A stretch of DNA of 40,577 nt from Calditrichota bacterium. Its GTDB lineage: Bacteria; Zhuqueibacterota; JdFR-76; BMS3Abin05. Shown one piece after another: positions 10,003-19,071 of this stretch. Both the position numbers and the translations under genes were made by a program. The DNA is taken from NCBI GenBank assembly GCA_013151735.1, contig JAADHR010000055.1, positions 1 to 40,577 on the forward strand, given 5' to 3'. The notes below the pieces were generated by a model, which saw nothing but the letters and a program-made list of their open reading frames with translations, was not told the DNA's origin and did not search any database. Positions within the stretch are counted from its first letter, which is position 1, and every line of letters begins with the position of its first letter.

Positions 10003-10947
10003 GTGAAAGAAAATAAGGACTTACTCCCAGTGGGTGGGCAGGCTGTCATTGAGGGGGTCATGATGCGTTCGCCCCATTCCGTTTCGGTAGCTGTCAGAAA
10101 ACCAAACGGAAAAATCCTTGTGCGCAGTGAGCCCTATACATCGTGGACAGCTCGAAACAAGTTTTGGGGACTGCCGATTATCCGGGGTGGCATTGTCTTG
10201 ATTGAATCTCTTTATTGGGGAATCAAGACCCTTACATTTTCTGGAGACGTGGCCATGGAAGAGGAAGACGCTAAAAAGGGCAAAAAGAAAAACGGACAGA
10301 AGAAATCAGGCATGTCAGCCTTTCGTACAGCGCTTCTTCTGGTGGTTTCGCTTCTTTTGGGATTGCTTGTATTCTTTTATGCGCCCTTGATGCTCACAGA
10401 TGCTCTGGGCATTCGTTCGGGAATCTGGTTTAATCTGACCGACGGGGGTATTCGCCTGCTGTTCTTCCTCGGTTACCTGATGCTTATTGCATGGATGAAG
10501 GACATCCGCCGTATTTTTGAATACCACGGAGCGGAACACAAAAGCATCTTTACCTATGAAAATGGACTGCCCCTGACCGTTGAAAATACAAAATCCTTTA
10601 CAACCCATCACCCACGGTGCGGAACCAGTTTTCTGCTGATTGTTATGCTGGTAAGTATCCTTGTTTTTATGTTCCTGGGTCGTCCGGACACGATAATCGA
10701 CCGCTTCATCCGCCTGCTTTTTGTTCCGGTTATCGGCGGGATCTCGTATGAGCTTATTCGTCTGTCCGGAAAGGGTTACAAGAACAGAATCGGCGCTGCT
10801 TTGGTTGCTCCCGGACTGTGGCTTCAACGGATTACAACAAAAGAACCTGATGGGTCACAATTGGAAGTGGCCTTTGCTGCATTGAAGGCGGCGCTGGAGC
10901 CCAATGAGTCTAAAAAGGAATACATTCTGGAAGGTGGCTCTTTATGA
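10003..10947 (+). CDS. DUF1385 integral membrane protein (YqhQ family)
   Basis: Codes for 314 aa from the GTG at 10003, preceded by GAGGTAA. The longer frame starting at 9952 is rejected because that ATG lies inside the rpmE terminator. The family start [16 protein letters not shown] is at the N-terminus. A K/E-rich cytosolic stretch ([13 protein letters not shown]) precedes several membrane segments. The conserved [14 protein letters not shown] and HPRCGTSFL motifs supply candidate metal-binding His/Glu/Cys residues. Its last 4 nt overlap prfA (ATGA), so translation is coupled. The molecular role is unknown; gene order next to L31 and RF1 is conserved in other phyla. Confidence 0.92.
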   Translation: MKENKDLLPVGGQAVIEGVMMRSPHSVSVAVRKPNGKILVRSEPYTSWTARNKFWGLPIIRGGIVLIESLYWGIKTLTFSGDVAMEEEDAKKGKKKNGQKKSGMSAFRTALLLVVSLLLGLLVFFYAPLMLTDALGIRSGIWFNLTDGGIRLLFFLGYLMLIAWMKDIRRIFEYHGAEHKSIFTYENGLPLTVENTKSFTTHHPRCGTSFLLIVMLVSILVFMFLGRPDTIIDRFIRLLFVPVIGGISYELIRLSGKGYKNRIGAALVAPGLWLQRITTKEPDGSQLEVAFAALKAALEPNESKKEYILEGGSL

Positions 10948-12011
10948 TTGAAAAGATAAAATCGATTATGGATCGTTTTGATGAAATTGGCAAGGAACTT
11001 TCTGAGCCGGATGTCGTTTCGGATATGAAAAAATATCAGGCGCTAAACAAGGAATATCGCAATCTTCAGCCCATTGTTGAAAAATATGCGGCCTACAAAA
11101 AGATCGCAGAACAGATAGAGGACGATCAGGAAATCCTGAAAAATTCAAATGATGAAGACCTCCTGGAGATTGCTCGGGCTGAAATCGATGAACTGGAAGA
11201 ACAAAAGGCCGTTCTTGAGGAAGAGATCAAACGCCTCTTAATTCCAAAGGACCCGATGGACGAGAAAAACGTCATCGTGGAGATCCGTGCGGGAACCGGC
11301 GGTGAAGAAGCAGGGCTTTTCGCGGGCGATTTATTTCGGATGTACTCCCGTTACGCGGAACGAAAAGGCTGGAAACTGGAAATTATGGATTCCCATCCTC
11401 AGGAAATCGGAGGATTTAAGGAAATTATTTTTTCCATTTCAGGCGATGATGTGTACAGCCGGATGAAATACGAGGGGGGAGTTCACCGCGTACAGCGCGT
11501 TCCGGCTACAGAAGCCAGCGGCCGCGTGCACACATCGGCGGCATCGGTGGCCGTTTTGCCGGAAGCAGAGGATGTGGATATCGCCATCGACCCAAGGGAA
11601 ATCCGGGTGGACGTGTTTCGTTCCTCCGGCCCCGGCGGGCAAAGCGTTAACACTACGGATTCGGCCGTGCGGATTACGCATATTCCCACAGGACTGGTGG
11701 TCTCGTGTCAGGATGAAAAATCACAGCATAAAAATAAGGCAAAAGCTCTGAAAATCCTGCGGTCGCGTTTACTGGCCAAAAAGCAGGAAGAAGAAACAGC
11801 CAAAGTAACGGAGCAGCGGCGGGCGATGGTTAGCACGGGTGATCGCAGTGCCAAGATTCGTACCTATAATTTCCCGCAAAATCGGCTGACCGATCACCGG
11901 ATCGGACTGACACTTTATAAGTTGGATCAAATTCTGGACGGAAATCTGGATGAGGTTATCGAACCCCTTCAAATTGCCGACCAGACGGAAAAACTGAAGA
12001 AGGCGGGATAA
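10944..12011 (+). CDS. prfA: Peptide chain release factor 1
   Basis: Codes for 355 aa. RF1 reads UAA and UAG and releases the peptide. The stop-codon-reading tripeptide is PAT (residues 187-189, in [14 protein letters not shown]), which marks RF1 rather than RF2. The catalytic GGQ motif is at 231-233 ([10 protein letters not shown]). The N-terminal coiled-coil domain is complete. It overlaps the stop of the DUF1385 gene by 4 nt. Its methylating enzyme PrmC follows after 263 nt. Confidence 0.98.
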   Translation: MIEKIKSIMDRFDEIGKELSEPDVVSDMKKYQALNKEYRNLQPIVEKYAAYKKIAEQIEDDQEILKNSNDEDLLEIARAEIDELEEQKAVLEEEIKRLLIPKDPMDEKNVIVEIRAGTGGEEAGLFAGDLFRMYSRYAERKGWKLEIMDSHPQEIGGFKEIIFSISGDDVYSRMKYEGGVHRVQRVPATEASGRVHTSAASVAVLPEAEDVDIAIDPREIRVDVFRSSGPGGQSVNTTDSAVRITHIPTGLVVSCQDEKSQHKNKAKALKILRSRLLAKKQEEETAKVTEQRRAMVSTGDRSAKIRTYNFPQNRLTDHRIGLTLYKLDQILDGNLDEVIEPLQIADQTEKLKKAG

Positions 12012-12274
12012 ATAAAGAATGAATTTTACTAACAAATTTGAAATTACCAAAATAATCTTTACTTTTTAAGAAGAAAATAATATTTTATTATGTTAACAAA
12101 TTTACTTTAAAAAAGGTCTAATTTACTGATTTTACAAATTGATTTTAAAAATCAACGCAGCGCCATTTGTATTTTTTTGTCTTTAAAGTAAATTCAAAAA
12201 AAATAGGGGAATAGGAATTAAACATTTTTTTATCGGAGAGTACGACGAACACAGGCGAGCTAAATTCTGAGAAA
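12012..12274 (+). other. AT-rich intergenic region with inverted repeats (prfA-prmC)
   Basis: No gene. It contains a perfect 13-bp inverted repeat, AATTTACTTTAAA at 12099-12111 and its complement at 12182-12194. Between the arms lies a palindrome TTGATTTT / AAAATCAA (12139-12155). I see no clear promoter. In such AT-rich DNA the significance is uncertain. Confidence 0.5.
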
Positions 12275-13171
12275 ATGAATGGAAATCGTTATCAAGCCCT
12301 GAAGAAGTGGCGAGTGATCGATTTAATTCAATGGACAACGCAGTTTTTTGAAAAGAAAAGCATCCCGGATGCACGACTCAATGCGGAGCGTTTGCTCAGC
12401 CGGGTATTGGGTCTGAATCGGGTTCAACTCTATCTTCAGTTTGAAAATATTCTGACACAAGACCAGCTGGACAGTTTTCGCGAATCGGTTAAACGACGGC
12501 TTAACAACGAACCCCTGCAATATATTTTGGGGGAAACGGAATTTATGTCACTTCCGTTCAAGCTAAGTCCCTCTGTTTTAATTCCCCGACCAGATACGGA
12601 AATCCTTGTAGAACAAGTACTTGAGAATACACCTCAAAACATGGAAATCACCATTCTGGATATTGGAACGGGGTCGGGGAATATTGCGGTTAGTTTGGCA
12701 CATTATCTCCCCCAAAGCCGGATAGTGGCCGTAGACATCTCCCAAGAGGCGATTGACGTAGCCAGAGAAAATGCAGAGCTTAATCGGGTGAACGATCGGA
12801 TTCGGTTTATTCGGGAGGATGTGTTTGACGGTTCTTTTATTATGAAGCTTGGGAATCGGTTTGACAGAGTCGTTTCAAATCCTCCGTATATTTCCGAAAC
12901 GGAGTTTTATACGTTGCCTGAGGAAGTCCGAAATTTTGAACCCCATATTGCACTTCGGGATGGCGCTGATGGACTGACGTTTCATCGAAGGATTTCTCAG
13001 GTGGCCGCTGAAATGCTGACTCCGGGAGGTAAGGTGTTTCTGGAGGTCGGCCAGGGACAGTGGGAAAAGGTTTTGGAAATCCTGGAACAAGATGGGTTTC
13101 AGAATGTATATGTAACAAAAGATCTTGCAGGGATTGATCGCGTGTTGGTTGGTGAAAAGAAATTTGACTAA
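12275..13171 (+). CDS. prmC: Release factor glutamine methyltransferase
   Basis: Codes for 298 aa. It methylates the glutamine of the GGQ motif in RF1/RF2 using S-adenosylmethionine. The N-terminal helical domain is followed by a Rossmann methyltransferase with ILDIGTGSGNIAVSLAH (SAM loop) and the catalytic NPPY at 202-205. The start has only a weak TGAGAAA site. It ends 13 nt before the next start codon. Proximity to prfA supports the assignment. Confidence 0.96.
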   Translation: MNGNRYQALKKWRVIDLIQWTTQFFEKKSIPDARLNAERLLSRVLGLNRVQLYLQFENILTQDQLDSFRESVKRRLNNEPLQYILGETEFMSLPFKLSPSVLIPRPDTEILVEQVLENTPQNMEITILDIGTGSGNIAVSLAHYLPQSRIVAVDISQEAIDVARENAELNRVNDRIRFIREDVFDGSFIMKLGNRFDRVVSNPPYISETEFYTLPEEVRNFEPHIALRDGADGLTFHRRISQVAAEMLTPGGKVFLEVGQGQWEKVLEILEQDGFQNVYVTKDLAGIDRVLVGEKKFD

Positions 13172-13184
13172 GATGGAGGACGGT

Positions 13185-14570
13185 ATGAATCCGGATATTT
13201 TTAGAGAATATGACATTCGCGGTATTGTTGAAACCGATCTTACAGAGGATGTGGCGGAACTGGTTGGAAAAGCCTACGGTACGCATATGAAACGCCTGGG
13301 TTATAAAACCTTTTCGGTCGGCGGGGATGTTCGGCTAACGACTAACCGTTTGAAAAAGGCACTCATCAGGGGACTTCTTTCCACGGGGGGAGATGTTGTC
13401 GATATTGGAACGGTACCCACACCGGCATTCTATTTTTCGATTCCTCATCTGAGCCTGGACGGAGGGGTTATGGTAACCGGCAGTCATAATCCTATTGAAT
13501 ACAATGGATTAAAAATGAACAAAGGGTTGGGTTCCGTTTACGGCGACGAAATTCAAGTGCTGCGAAAGCTTATCGAAGCGAACGATTTTGAGACCGGCAG
13601 CGGGACATTCAAGGAAATCTCCGTTCTTGACGATTACAAGTCCATGCTCAAAAGTAAAATCAAACTCAATCGTAAACTAAAAATTATTATGGACCCGGGA
13701 AATGGGACGGGCGGATTGGTCGCTCCGGAGGTTTTTCGGGCATTGGGTGCCGATGTAACCTGTATTTTTTGTGAACCGGATGGGCATTTCCCCAATCACC
13801 TGCCGGACCCCACGGTTTTGAAATACATTCAGACCCTGCGTGAAAAGGTGCTTGAAACAAAGGCAGATATCGGTATCGGTTACGACGGCGATTCCGATCG
13901 CGTGGGTGTCATCGATAATACGGGGCGCGTGATTTTTGCCGATCGGCTTCTTGCTATTCTCGCAAAAGAGGTGCTGAAACGGCGTCCCGGCTCCGAGATT
14001 ATTTTCGATGTAAAGTGCTCTCAAGCACTTGTTGAGGAAATTGAAATGAGCGGCGGGAAGCCTCTCATGTGGAAAACCGGGCACGCTCTTTTGAAATCAA
14101 AATTGCAGGAAGATAAGGCGCCTCTGGCGGGCGAAATGTCCGGCCACATCTTTTTCGCGGATGATTATTATGGGTTCGATGATGCCATTTACGTCTCCCT
14201 TCGGCTGGCTCAATTGCTATCCAATTCGGATAAAACAATGGCCGAGCTGGCAGACGAAATTCCGTCGTATTATTCGACCCCGGAAATTCGGGTAGAATGC
14301 GCCGAGGAAGAAAAATTCAAAATCGTTGACGAATTGTCGAACTATTTTAAATCGAAATACAAAACGATTGATGTCGATGGGGTCCGTGCGCTTTTTGGAG
14401 ACGGCTGGGGTCTCCTGCGTGCATCCAACACACAGCCCGTTTTGGTGCTTCGGTTTGAAGCGAAAACCGAAAAGCGAATCAAAGAAATCATCGATATTTT
14501 TGTTCAAAAATTGAAAGAATATCCTTCCGTCAAATTGGACGAGGGTGATTTTACGATCGTAAAAGGGTGA
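13185..14570 (+). CDS. Phosphomannomutase / phosphoglucomutase (alpha-D-phosphohexomutase)
   Basis: Codes for 461 aa from the ATG at 13185, which has GGAGGA four bases upstream and starts MNPDIFREYDIRG as in the family; the longer frame would overlap prmC. It interconverts hexose 6- and 1-phosphates for sugar-nucleotide synthesis. Phosphoserine Ser100 lies in TGSHNPIEYNG, the Mg2+ loop is DGDSDR (234-239), the sugar loop is GEMSGHIFF and the phosphate loop RASNTQPVLVLRFEA. It resembles the AlgC/ManB group; which hexose is preferred cannot be told. Confidence 0.94.
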   Translation: MNPDIFREYDIRGIVETDLTEDVAELVGKAYGTHMKRLGYKTFSVGGDVRLTTNRLKKALIRGLLSTGGDVVDIGTVPTPAFYFSIPHLSLDGGVMVTGSHNPIEYNGLKMNKGLGSVYGDEIQVLRKLIEANDFETGSGTFKEISVLDDYKSMLKSKIKLNRKLKIIMDPGNGTGGLVAPEVFRALGADVTCIFCEPDGHFPNHLPDPTVLKYIQTLREKVLETKADIGIGYDGDSDRVGVIDNTGRVIFADRLLAILAKEVLKRRPGSEIIFDVKCSQALVEEIEMSGGKPLMWKTGHALLKSKLQEDKAPLAGEMSGHIFFADDYYGFDDAIYVSLRLAQLLSNSDKTMAELADEIPSYYSTPEIRVECAEEEKFKIVDELSNYFKSKYKTIDVDGVRALFGDGWGLLRASNTQPVLVLRFEAKTEKRIKEIIDIFVQKLKEYPSVKLDEGDFTIVKG

Positions 14571-14596
14571 GAGTAAAATATTTTATTACATTATTT

Positions 14597-14718
14597 GGAC
14601 TAATAAAAACGACGTATTTCTCAATATTTCTAACCATTAATACGTGTTGTTCACGTCGGGTATGAGCAACTGCGTTTGGTCAGAAAAATGTGTCGTTTGA
14701 ATTAGTCCTTTTTTATTT
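14597..14718 (+). terminator. Long-range hairpin ending in a T-run, downstream of the mutase gene
   Basis: Left arm 14597-14613 and right arm 14692-14708 are complementary at 15 of 17 positions (GGACTAAT..AAACGAC). A T6 run follows directly. Inside are two mutually exclusive smaller stems, ACGTATT/AATACGT (14612-14644) and ACGTG/CACGT (14642-14656). It could be an elaborate terminator or an expressed structured RNA. The rest of the interval 14719-14901 shows nothing I can name. Confidence 0.5.
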
Positions 14719-14901
14719 GTTGAGTGAATGAATTGTACTCCCAAAAATGATAAGTAATTTCCGGTTCGGCATTTGCAGCATTATCATTTGCAAAGCCCGT
14801 CCTGAGAAATAATAAATTGTTGAAACAAAAACACAAAAGCAGAGAATAGAAATTGTAAATCACATAATAGTATGAGTAATTTCAAAGATAAAAGGTTTTA
14901 A

Positions 14902-17034
14902 ATGAACAAAGAATTAGTAGAAAAAAAGATTATCGATATTCTTAAGCACAACCGAAATCGATATTACAAAGCAAAAACACTTGCCAGACACGCAAAAATC
15001 CCCAAAGAAAGCTATTCCTGGTTCCGGGATTTATTGACTCAAATGCAAAAAGAAGGAAAAATTCTTAAGGAAAAGGGGAAGGGCTACACCTATCCTCAGA
15101 AGGTGTCTACCTTTGTTGGAGAGCTACGCGTAAAAACTCAGGGATACGGTTTTGTTATTTCGGACGATGGCAAAACAGAGGTGTTTGTGAGCCAGCGAAA
15201 TATGGGGACCGCTATTCACGGGGACCGGGTTCTTGTACAGCTTTTTGCCCGACCCAAACGAAACGTGCTCCACACAGAGGGAAAGGTAGTGGAAGTGCTG
15301 GAGCGCCGGCAGTCCAGCATTGTTGGAATATTTCGGGAAGGCAAATATTTTAATTACGTCGTACCGGATGATCTGAAAATTACCTGGGATATTCTAATCG
15401 CTCCGGGTCACGATAAAGGTGCCAAACCGGGGCAAAAGGTTGTGGTGAAAATCCTGGAATGGGAACACACCCAATTGAATCCGGAGGGAAAAATTGTGGA
15501 GGTTCTGGGCTATCCGGATGAAAAGGGCGTGGATGTGCTTTCTGTGGTAAAATCACTCGATTTACCGGTTGCTTTTCCCAAAGAGGTGCTCAAGGCTGCC
15601 AGAAATATTCCGGAGGACATCCCGGCTGCTGAGATTGAGCGGCGACTGGATCTGCGGGACGAGGAAATTTTCACGATTGATCCGGAGGATGCCAAAGATT
15701 TTGACGATGCCGTTTCCCTGCGTACGATGGAAAATGGGACTTACGAGCTTGGGGTACACATTGCAGATGTCAGCTACTACGTTCCCGAAGATTCTGTTCT
15801 GGATAAAGAAGCCCTGCGCCGTGCGAACAGCGTTTATCTGGTTGATCGGGTGGTACCCATGCTTCCCGAACACCTGTCGAACACAATTTGCAGTCTCCGA
15901 CCCAATGAAGACCGCCTGACCTTTTCGGTGATTATGATTCTCAACAAAAAGGGAACGGTCGTTGATTATCGAATTGAAGAATCCGTTATTCGCAGCAAGC
16001 GGCGTTTTTCCTACGAGGAAGTCCAAAAGATTATTGACACCGGTAAGGGGCCGTTTGTGGAAACCTTGATAAAAATGAGAGACCTCAGCCAAAAGCTGCG
16101 CCGCAAACGAATCGCTCAGGGAAGTCTGGATTTCGAGACACCCGAGGCAAAAATCATTTTGGATGAAAATGGCCGTCCCATTGAGGTGAAACGAGTGGAA
16201 CGATTGGAAAGTCACCAATTGGTTGAGGAATTTATGCTTCTGGCCAATCAGGTAGTGGCGTTACACGGAACATTTGGTGCATTGATTCAAACGAGAAAAA
16301 AACGGCTTCTTCCTTTCATTTACCGTGTTCACGAACGTCCGAGTCCCGACAAAATCCGCGATTTCCGAAATCTTGTGGAAGCGCTGGGACACAAGTTTCC
16401 GGGCAAAAAGGGACGGGTCGATCAGAAAATGCTTCAGAAATTATTGGAAGAGGTTGAGGATACGCCTGAAGAGATCATTGTGAACAATGTGATGCTGCGG
16501 TCAATGATGAAGGCTCAATACTCAACCAAAAATGTCGGCCATTTTGGGCTGGGATTTTCACATTACACGCATTTTACATCGCCTATCCGCCGCTATCCGG
16601 ATCTGGAGGTTCACCGGCTTCTGAAGGAATACCGGAAAAAGGTACGGCCGGAGCGTAAGACCATCCTTCGTGAAAAATTGCCGGAGGTTTGCAAAATCGC
16701 TTCCGAACAGGAAATCCGGGCTCTTCAGGCCGAAAGAAAATCAATTAAAATGAAACAGGTCGAGTTTATGGCCGATAAATTAGGCGAGGAGTATTTGGGA
16801 ATTATTTCAGGGGTGGTACCGTTTGGAATTTTTGTGGAATTGGAAGAAACTTTGGTGGAAGGATTGGTTCACGTCAAGGATCTTCCGGAGGATTATTACA
16901 TCCACGATGAGAAAAAATTCGCCATGATCGGAAAACACACGGGAACGACATTTCGTTTGGGCGATCAGGTTCGTGTCCGCGTGGCACGGGTCAAACCGGA
17001 TGAAAACATCATCGATTTTACGCTGGTCGTATAA
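14902..17034 (+). CDS. rnr: Ribonuclease R
   Basis: Codes for 710 aa. RNase R is a 3'-5' exoribonuclease that degrades structured RNA. Domain order: N-terminal winged-helix segment (residues 1-65), cold-shock domains, RNB catalytic domain, C-terminal S1 domain (about 625-710). The Mg2+-binding acidic cluster is in DPEDAKDFDDAVSL, starting at D260, followed by HIADVSYYV. The classic HYTHFTSPIRRYPDL motif is present. The lysine-rich tail of some RNase R proteins is absent. It stands alone with its own AT-rich upstream region. Confidence 0.96.
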   Translation: MNKELVEKKIIDILKHNRNRYYKAKTLARHAKIPKESYSWFRDLLTQMQKEGKILKEKGKGYTYPQKVSTFVGELRVKTQGYGFVISDDGKTEVFVSQRNMGTAIHGDRVLVQLFARPKRNVLHTEGKVVEVLERRQSSIVGIFREGKYFNYVVPDDLKITWDILIAPGHDKGAKPGQKVVVKILEWEHTQLNPEGKIVEVLGYPDEKGVDVLSVVKSLDLPVAFPKEVLKAARNIPEDIPAAEIERRLDLRDEEIFTIDPEDAKDFDDAVSLRTMENGTYELGVHIADVSYYVPEDSVLDKEALRRANSVYLVDRVVPMLPEHLSNTICSLRPNEDRLTFSVIMILNKKGTVVDYRIEESVIRSKRRFSYEEVQKIIDTGKGPFVETLIKMRDLSQKLRRKRIAQGSLDFETPEAKIILDENGRPIEVKRVERLESHQLVEEFMLLANQVVALHGTFGALIQTRKKRLLPFIYRVHERPSPDKIRDFRNLVEALGHKFPGKKGRVDQKMLQKLLEEVEDTPEEIIVNNVMLRSMMKAQYSTKNVGHFGLGFSHYTHFTSPIRRYPDLEVHRLLKEYRKKVRPERKTILREKLPEVCKIASEQEIRALQAERKSIKMKQVEFMADKLGEEYLGIISGVVPFGIFVELEETLVEGLVHVKDLPEDYYIHDEKKFAMIGKHTGTTFRLGDQVRVRVARVKPDENIIDFTLVV

Positions 17035-17057
17035 AACGAACAAATTTTAAAAAAGGC

Positions 17058-17088
17058 TTGCTTTTTGGAAAATAATTCCGTATTTTTA
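17058..17088 (+). promoter_or_regulatory. Candidate promoter after rnr
   Basis: TTGCTT (17058-17063), 17-bp spacer, TATTTTTA (17081-17088). The nearest gene on this strand, thrC, starts 460 nt further on, so either thrC has a very long leader containing the repeat relic or the match is by chance. Confidence 0.4.
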
Positions 17089-17099
17089 ATGCAATTTTT

Positions 17100-17288
17100 A
17101 ACCTGAATCATTTATTAGCCACAAAGTCTCGAAAACACAAAGGCAGAATAAACAAAAAGATAAAAGAATATTCATTGAAACAGAAAGATGGACAAAACGA
17201 ATTGAGTTTCAAATAGTCAATTATTTTATTTGGTATAGCCTTTATGGTTTAGGGGCTTCGTGGCGAAAATTTATGAAGAATCCAGGTT
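17100..17288. repeat. MITE-like relic with eroded terminal inverted repeats
   Basis: The left end begins AACCTGAATCATTTATTA and continues GCCACAAAG. The right end, read on the opposite strand, begins AACCTGGATTCTTCATAA and continues to GCCACGAAG. Both ends thus share AACCTG and GCCAC(A/G)AAG, giving a 189-bp element. No transposase is encoded. The interval 17289-17547 up to thrC has no further feature except the GAGGAG ribosome site of thrC. Confidence 0.5.
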
Positions 17289-17547
17289 AAAGAAATTCCA
17301 AAAGAAGACGATAGGTTAAAAAGAAAGACAGTGCAGTTAAAACACAAAGAGTTCAGCCAAATATGCCATTTGAGATTTTCACATATTTACCCCCGATTGT
17401 AAAAATCCAGTGGAAAGGTCATCACCTTTATTCTGATTTCCTCACTACCAACTCTACATCCGTTTCATTGTAGTTCTTTTCTGGTTGTAATTCCTTTTTT
17501 ATTCAAAACAGCACAAAAAATTTATTTTCAATAGAGGAGTCTCTATC

Positions 17548-18918
17548 ATGGCATCTCGTATCGTTTATTACAGTACGAATCAGGCATTGTCTCATTCCCG
17601 GGGGCAGGTTTCCTTTAAAGAGGCCCTATTAATGGGCCAGGCCCCTGATTTGGGCCTGTTCATGCCCAGCCGTATCCCCCAGGTTTCCATGAATGAATTA
17701 CGGCGATTGCCGGACATGTCGTATCCGGAAATAGCAGCGCTCATTTTGGGAAAATATCTTCACGGGGACATTTCATCTGACCGGCTCTTTCAGCTGACAT
17801 CAGAGGCATACGCATTTGATATTCCCATTGAAAAGATGGGAGAGGATCGTTTTTTACTGAGATTGGATCAGGGCCCTACGGCCTCTTTTAAAGATTTTGC
17901 GGCTCAAATGCTGGCCCGTTTGATGGGGGCTTTCAAAGATCCGTCGGTCCATTTGAATCTCCTTGTGGCCACGTCCGGCGATACGGGAGGTGCCATCGGA
18001 CGGGCTTTTCACGGAATTCCCGGGATGGATGTGTACATATTGTACCCGAAGCAGGAAGTGAGTCCGGAGCAGGAGGCTCAGCTTACGTCCATTAATGAAA
18101 ATGTTTTTGCGGTGGCCGTAGACGGCAAATTCGACGATTGTCAGTCCATGGTAAAGGCCGCGTTTGAGGATTCCGAGCTGGACCGCTTTCACCTGACCTC
18201 CGGGAATTCCATCAATATCGGTCGCCTGCTCCCGCAGATGGTGTACTATTTTTATGCCTATTCACGAAGTGTTTCCCCGGGAGAAAAGGTGATATTTTCG
18301 ATCCCTTCCGGAAATTTTGGCAATGCGATGGGCTGTGAACTGGCGCGCCGAATGGGACTTCCGGTTGAAAAAATTATTATTGCCACCAATGAAAATGACG
18401 CCTTTCCCAGATTCCTTCAATCGGGAACGTACAAAAAATTGGCCCATTCCCGGAAATGTCTGTCGAATTCGATGAATGTGGGGCATCCCAGTAATCTGGC
18501 CAGACTCTTCGATTTGTACGGGGGGCATGTGGATAAAGACGGTCGTGTGTATCGGGTTCCGGATCTCCGAAAAATGCGGGAATCTATTTTCAGTGTCAGC
18601 ATTTCCGATGCGGAAACAGTTACGACAATGCGCAGACTTTTGAAGCAAGACAAGATTCTGCTGGAGCCCCACGGGGCCGTTGCCTACGCAGGCCTTGAAA
18701 AATATGAGGATCAATCCGGCCACCACCGAAAAATCTCAAAAATTGTGCTGGAAACGGCACATCCGGGGAAGTTTGCGGGTGTGATTCGGGACCATCTGGG
18801 ATTTGAGCCGGAAATTCCTCCATCGTTGAAGAATGATTCTTTAAAAAATAAGTATGCCGTTTTGCCCAATAATTATGAAATTTTTAAAAATTATTTACTG
18901 GAGAACTTAAAGAAATAA
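17548..18918 (+). CDS. thrC: Threonine synthase
   Basis: Codes for 456 aa. It converts O-phosphohomoserine to threonine with PLP. The N-terminus YYSTNQALSHSRGQVSFKEA with GLFMPSRIPQ is typical. PLP-binding Lys115 lies in GPTASFKDFAAQM, and TSGDTGGAI is the phosphate-cup region. GAGGAG precedes the ATG. No other threonine gene is nearby. A two-hairpin terminator follows. Confidence 0.96.
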   Translation: MASRIVYYSTNQALSHSRGQVSFKEALLMGQAPDLGLFMPSRIPQVSMNELRRLPDMSYPEIAALILGKYLHGDISSDRLFQLTSEAYAFDIPIEKMGEDRFLLRLDQGPTASFKDFAAQMLARLMGAFKDPSVHLNLLVATSGDTGGAIGRAFHGIPGMDVYILYPKQEVSPEQEAQLTSINENVFAVAVDGKFDDCQSMVKAAFEDSELDRFHLTSGNSINIGRLLPQMVYYFYAYSRSVSPGEKVIFSIPSGNFGNAMGCELARRMGLPVEKIIIATNENDAFPRFLQSGTYKKLAHSRKCLSNSMNVGHPSNLARLFDLYGGHVDKDGRVYRVPDLRKMRESIFSVSISDAETVTTMRRLLKQDKILLEPHGAVAYAGLEKYEDQSGHHRKISKIVLETAHPGKFAGVIRDHLGFEPEIPPSLKNDSLKNKYAVLPNNYEIFKNYLLENLKK

Positions 18919-18945
18919 GCGGAGTTTTTTTGGGGATTCCGGTTT

Positions 18946-19062
18946 TCACCACAATAAATTGTGGTGATTGTACAAGGGATTTTGGTATAATTGATCATTT
19001 TGAGGCGGTTACAAAATGGCCAATTTGTACGATCACCCTAATTTATTAGGGTGATTTTTTTC
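18946..19062 (+). terminator. Tandem hairpins and intrinsic terminator after thrC
   Basis: First hairpin 18946-18967: TCACCACAAT / ATTGTGGTGA with a 2-nt loop. Second hairpin 19032-19055: ATCACCCTAA / TTAGGGTGAT with a 4-nt loop, followed by T7, a good terminator for thrC. A third, competing pairing joins GGTGATTGTACAA (18963-18975) to TTGTACGATCACC (19025-19037), with one G-U pair. There is no U-tract on the minus strand, so it does not obviously terminate the convergent gene. Confidence 0.8.
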
Positions 19063-19071
19063 GGTTCAAGG

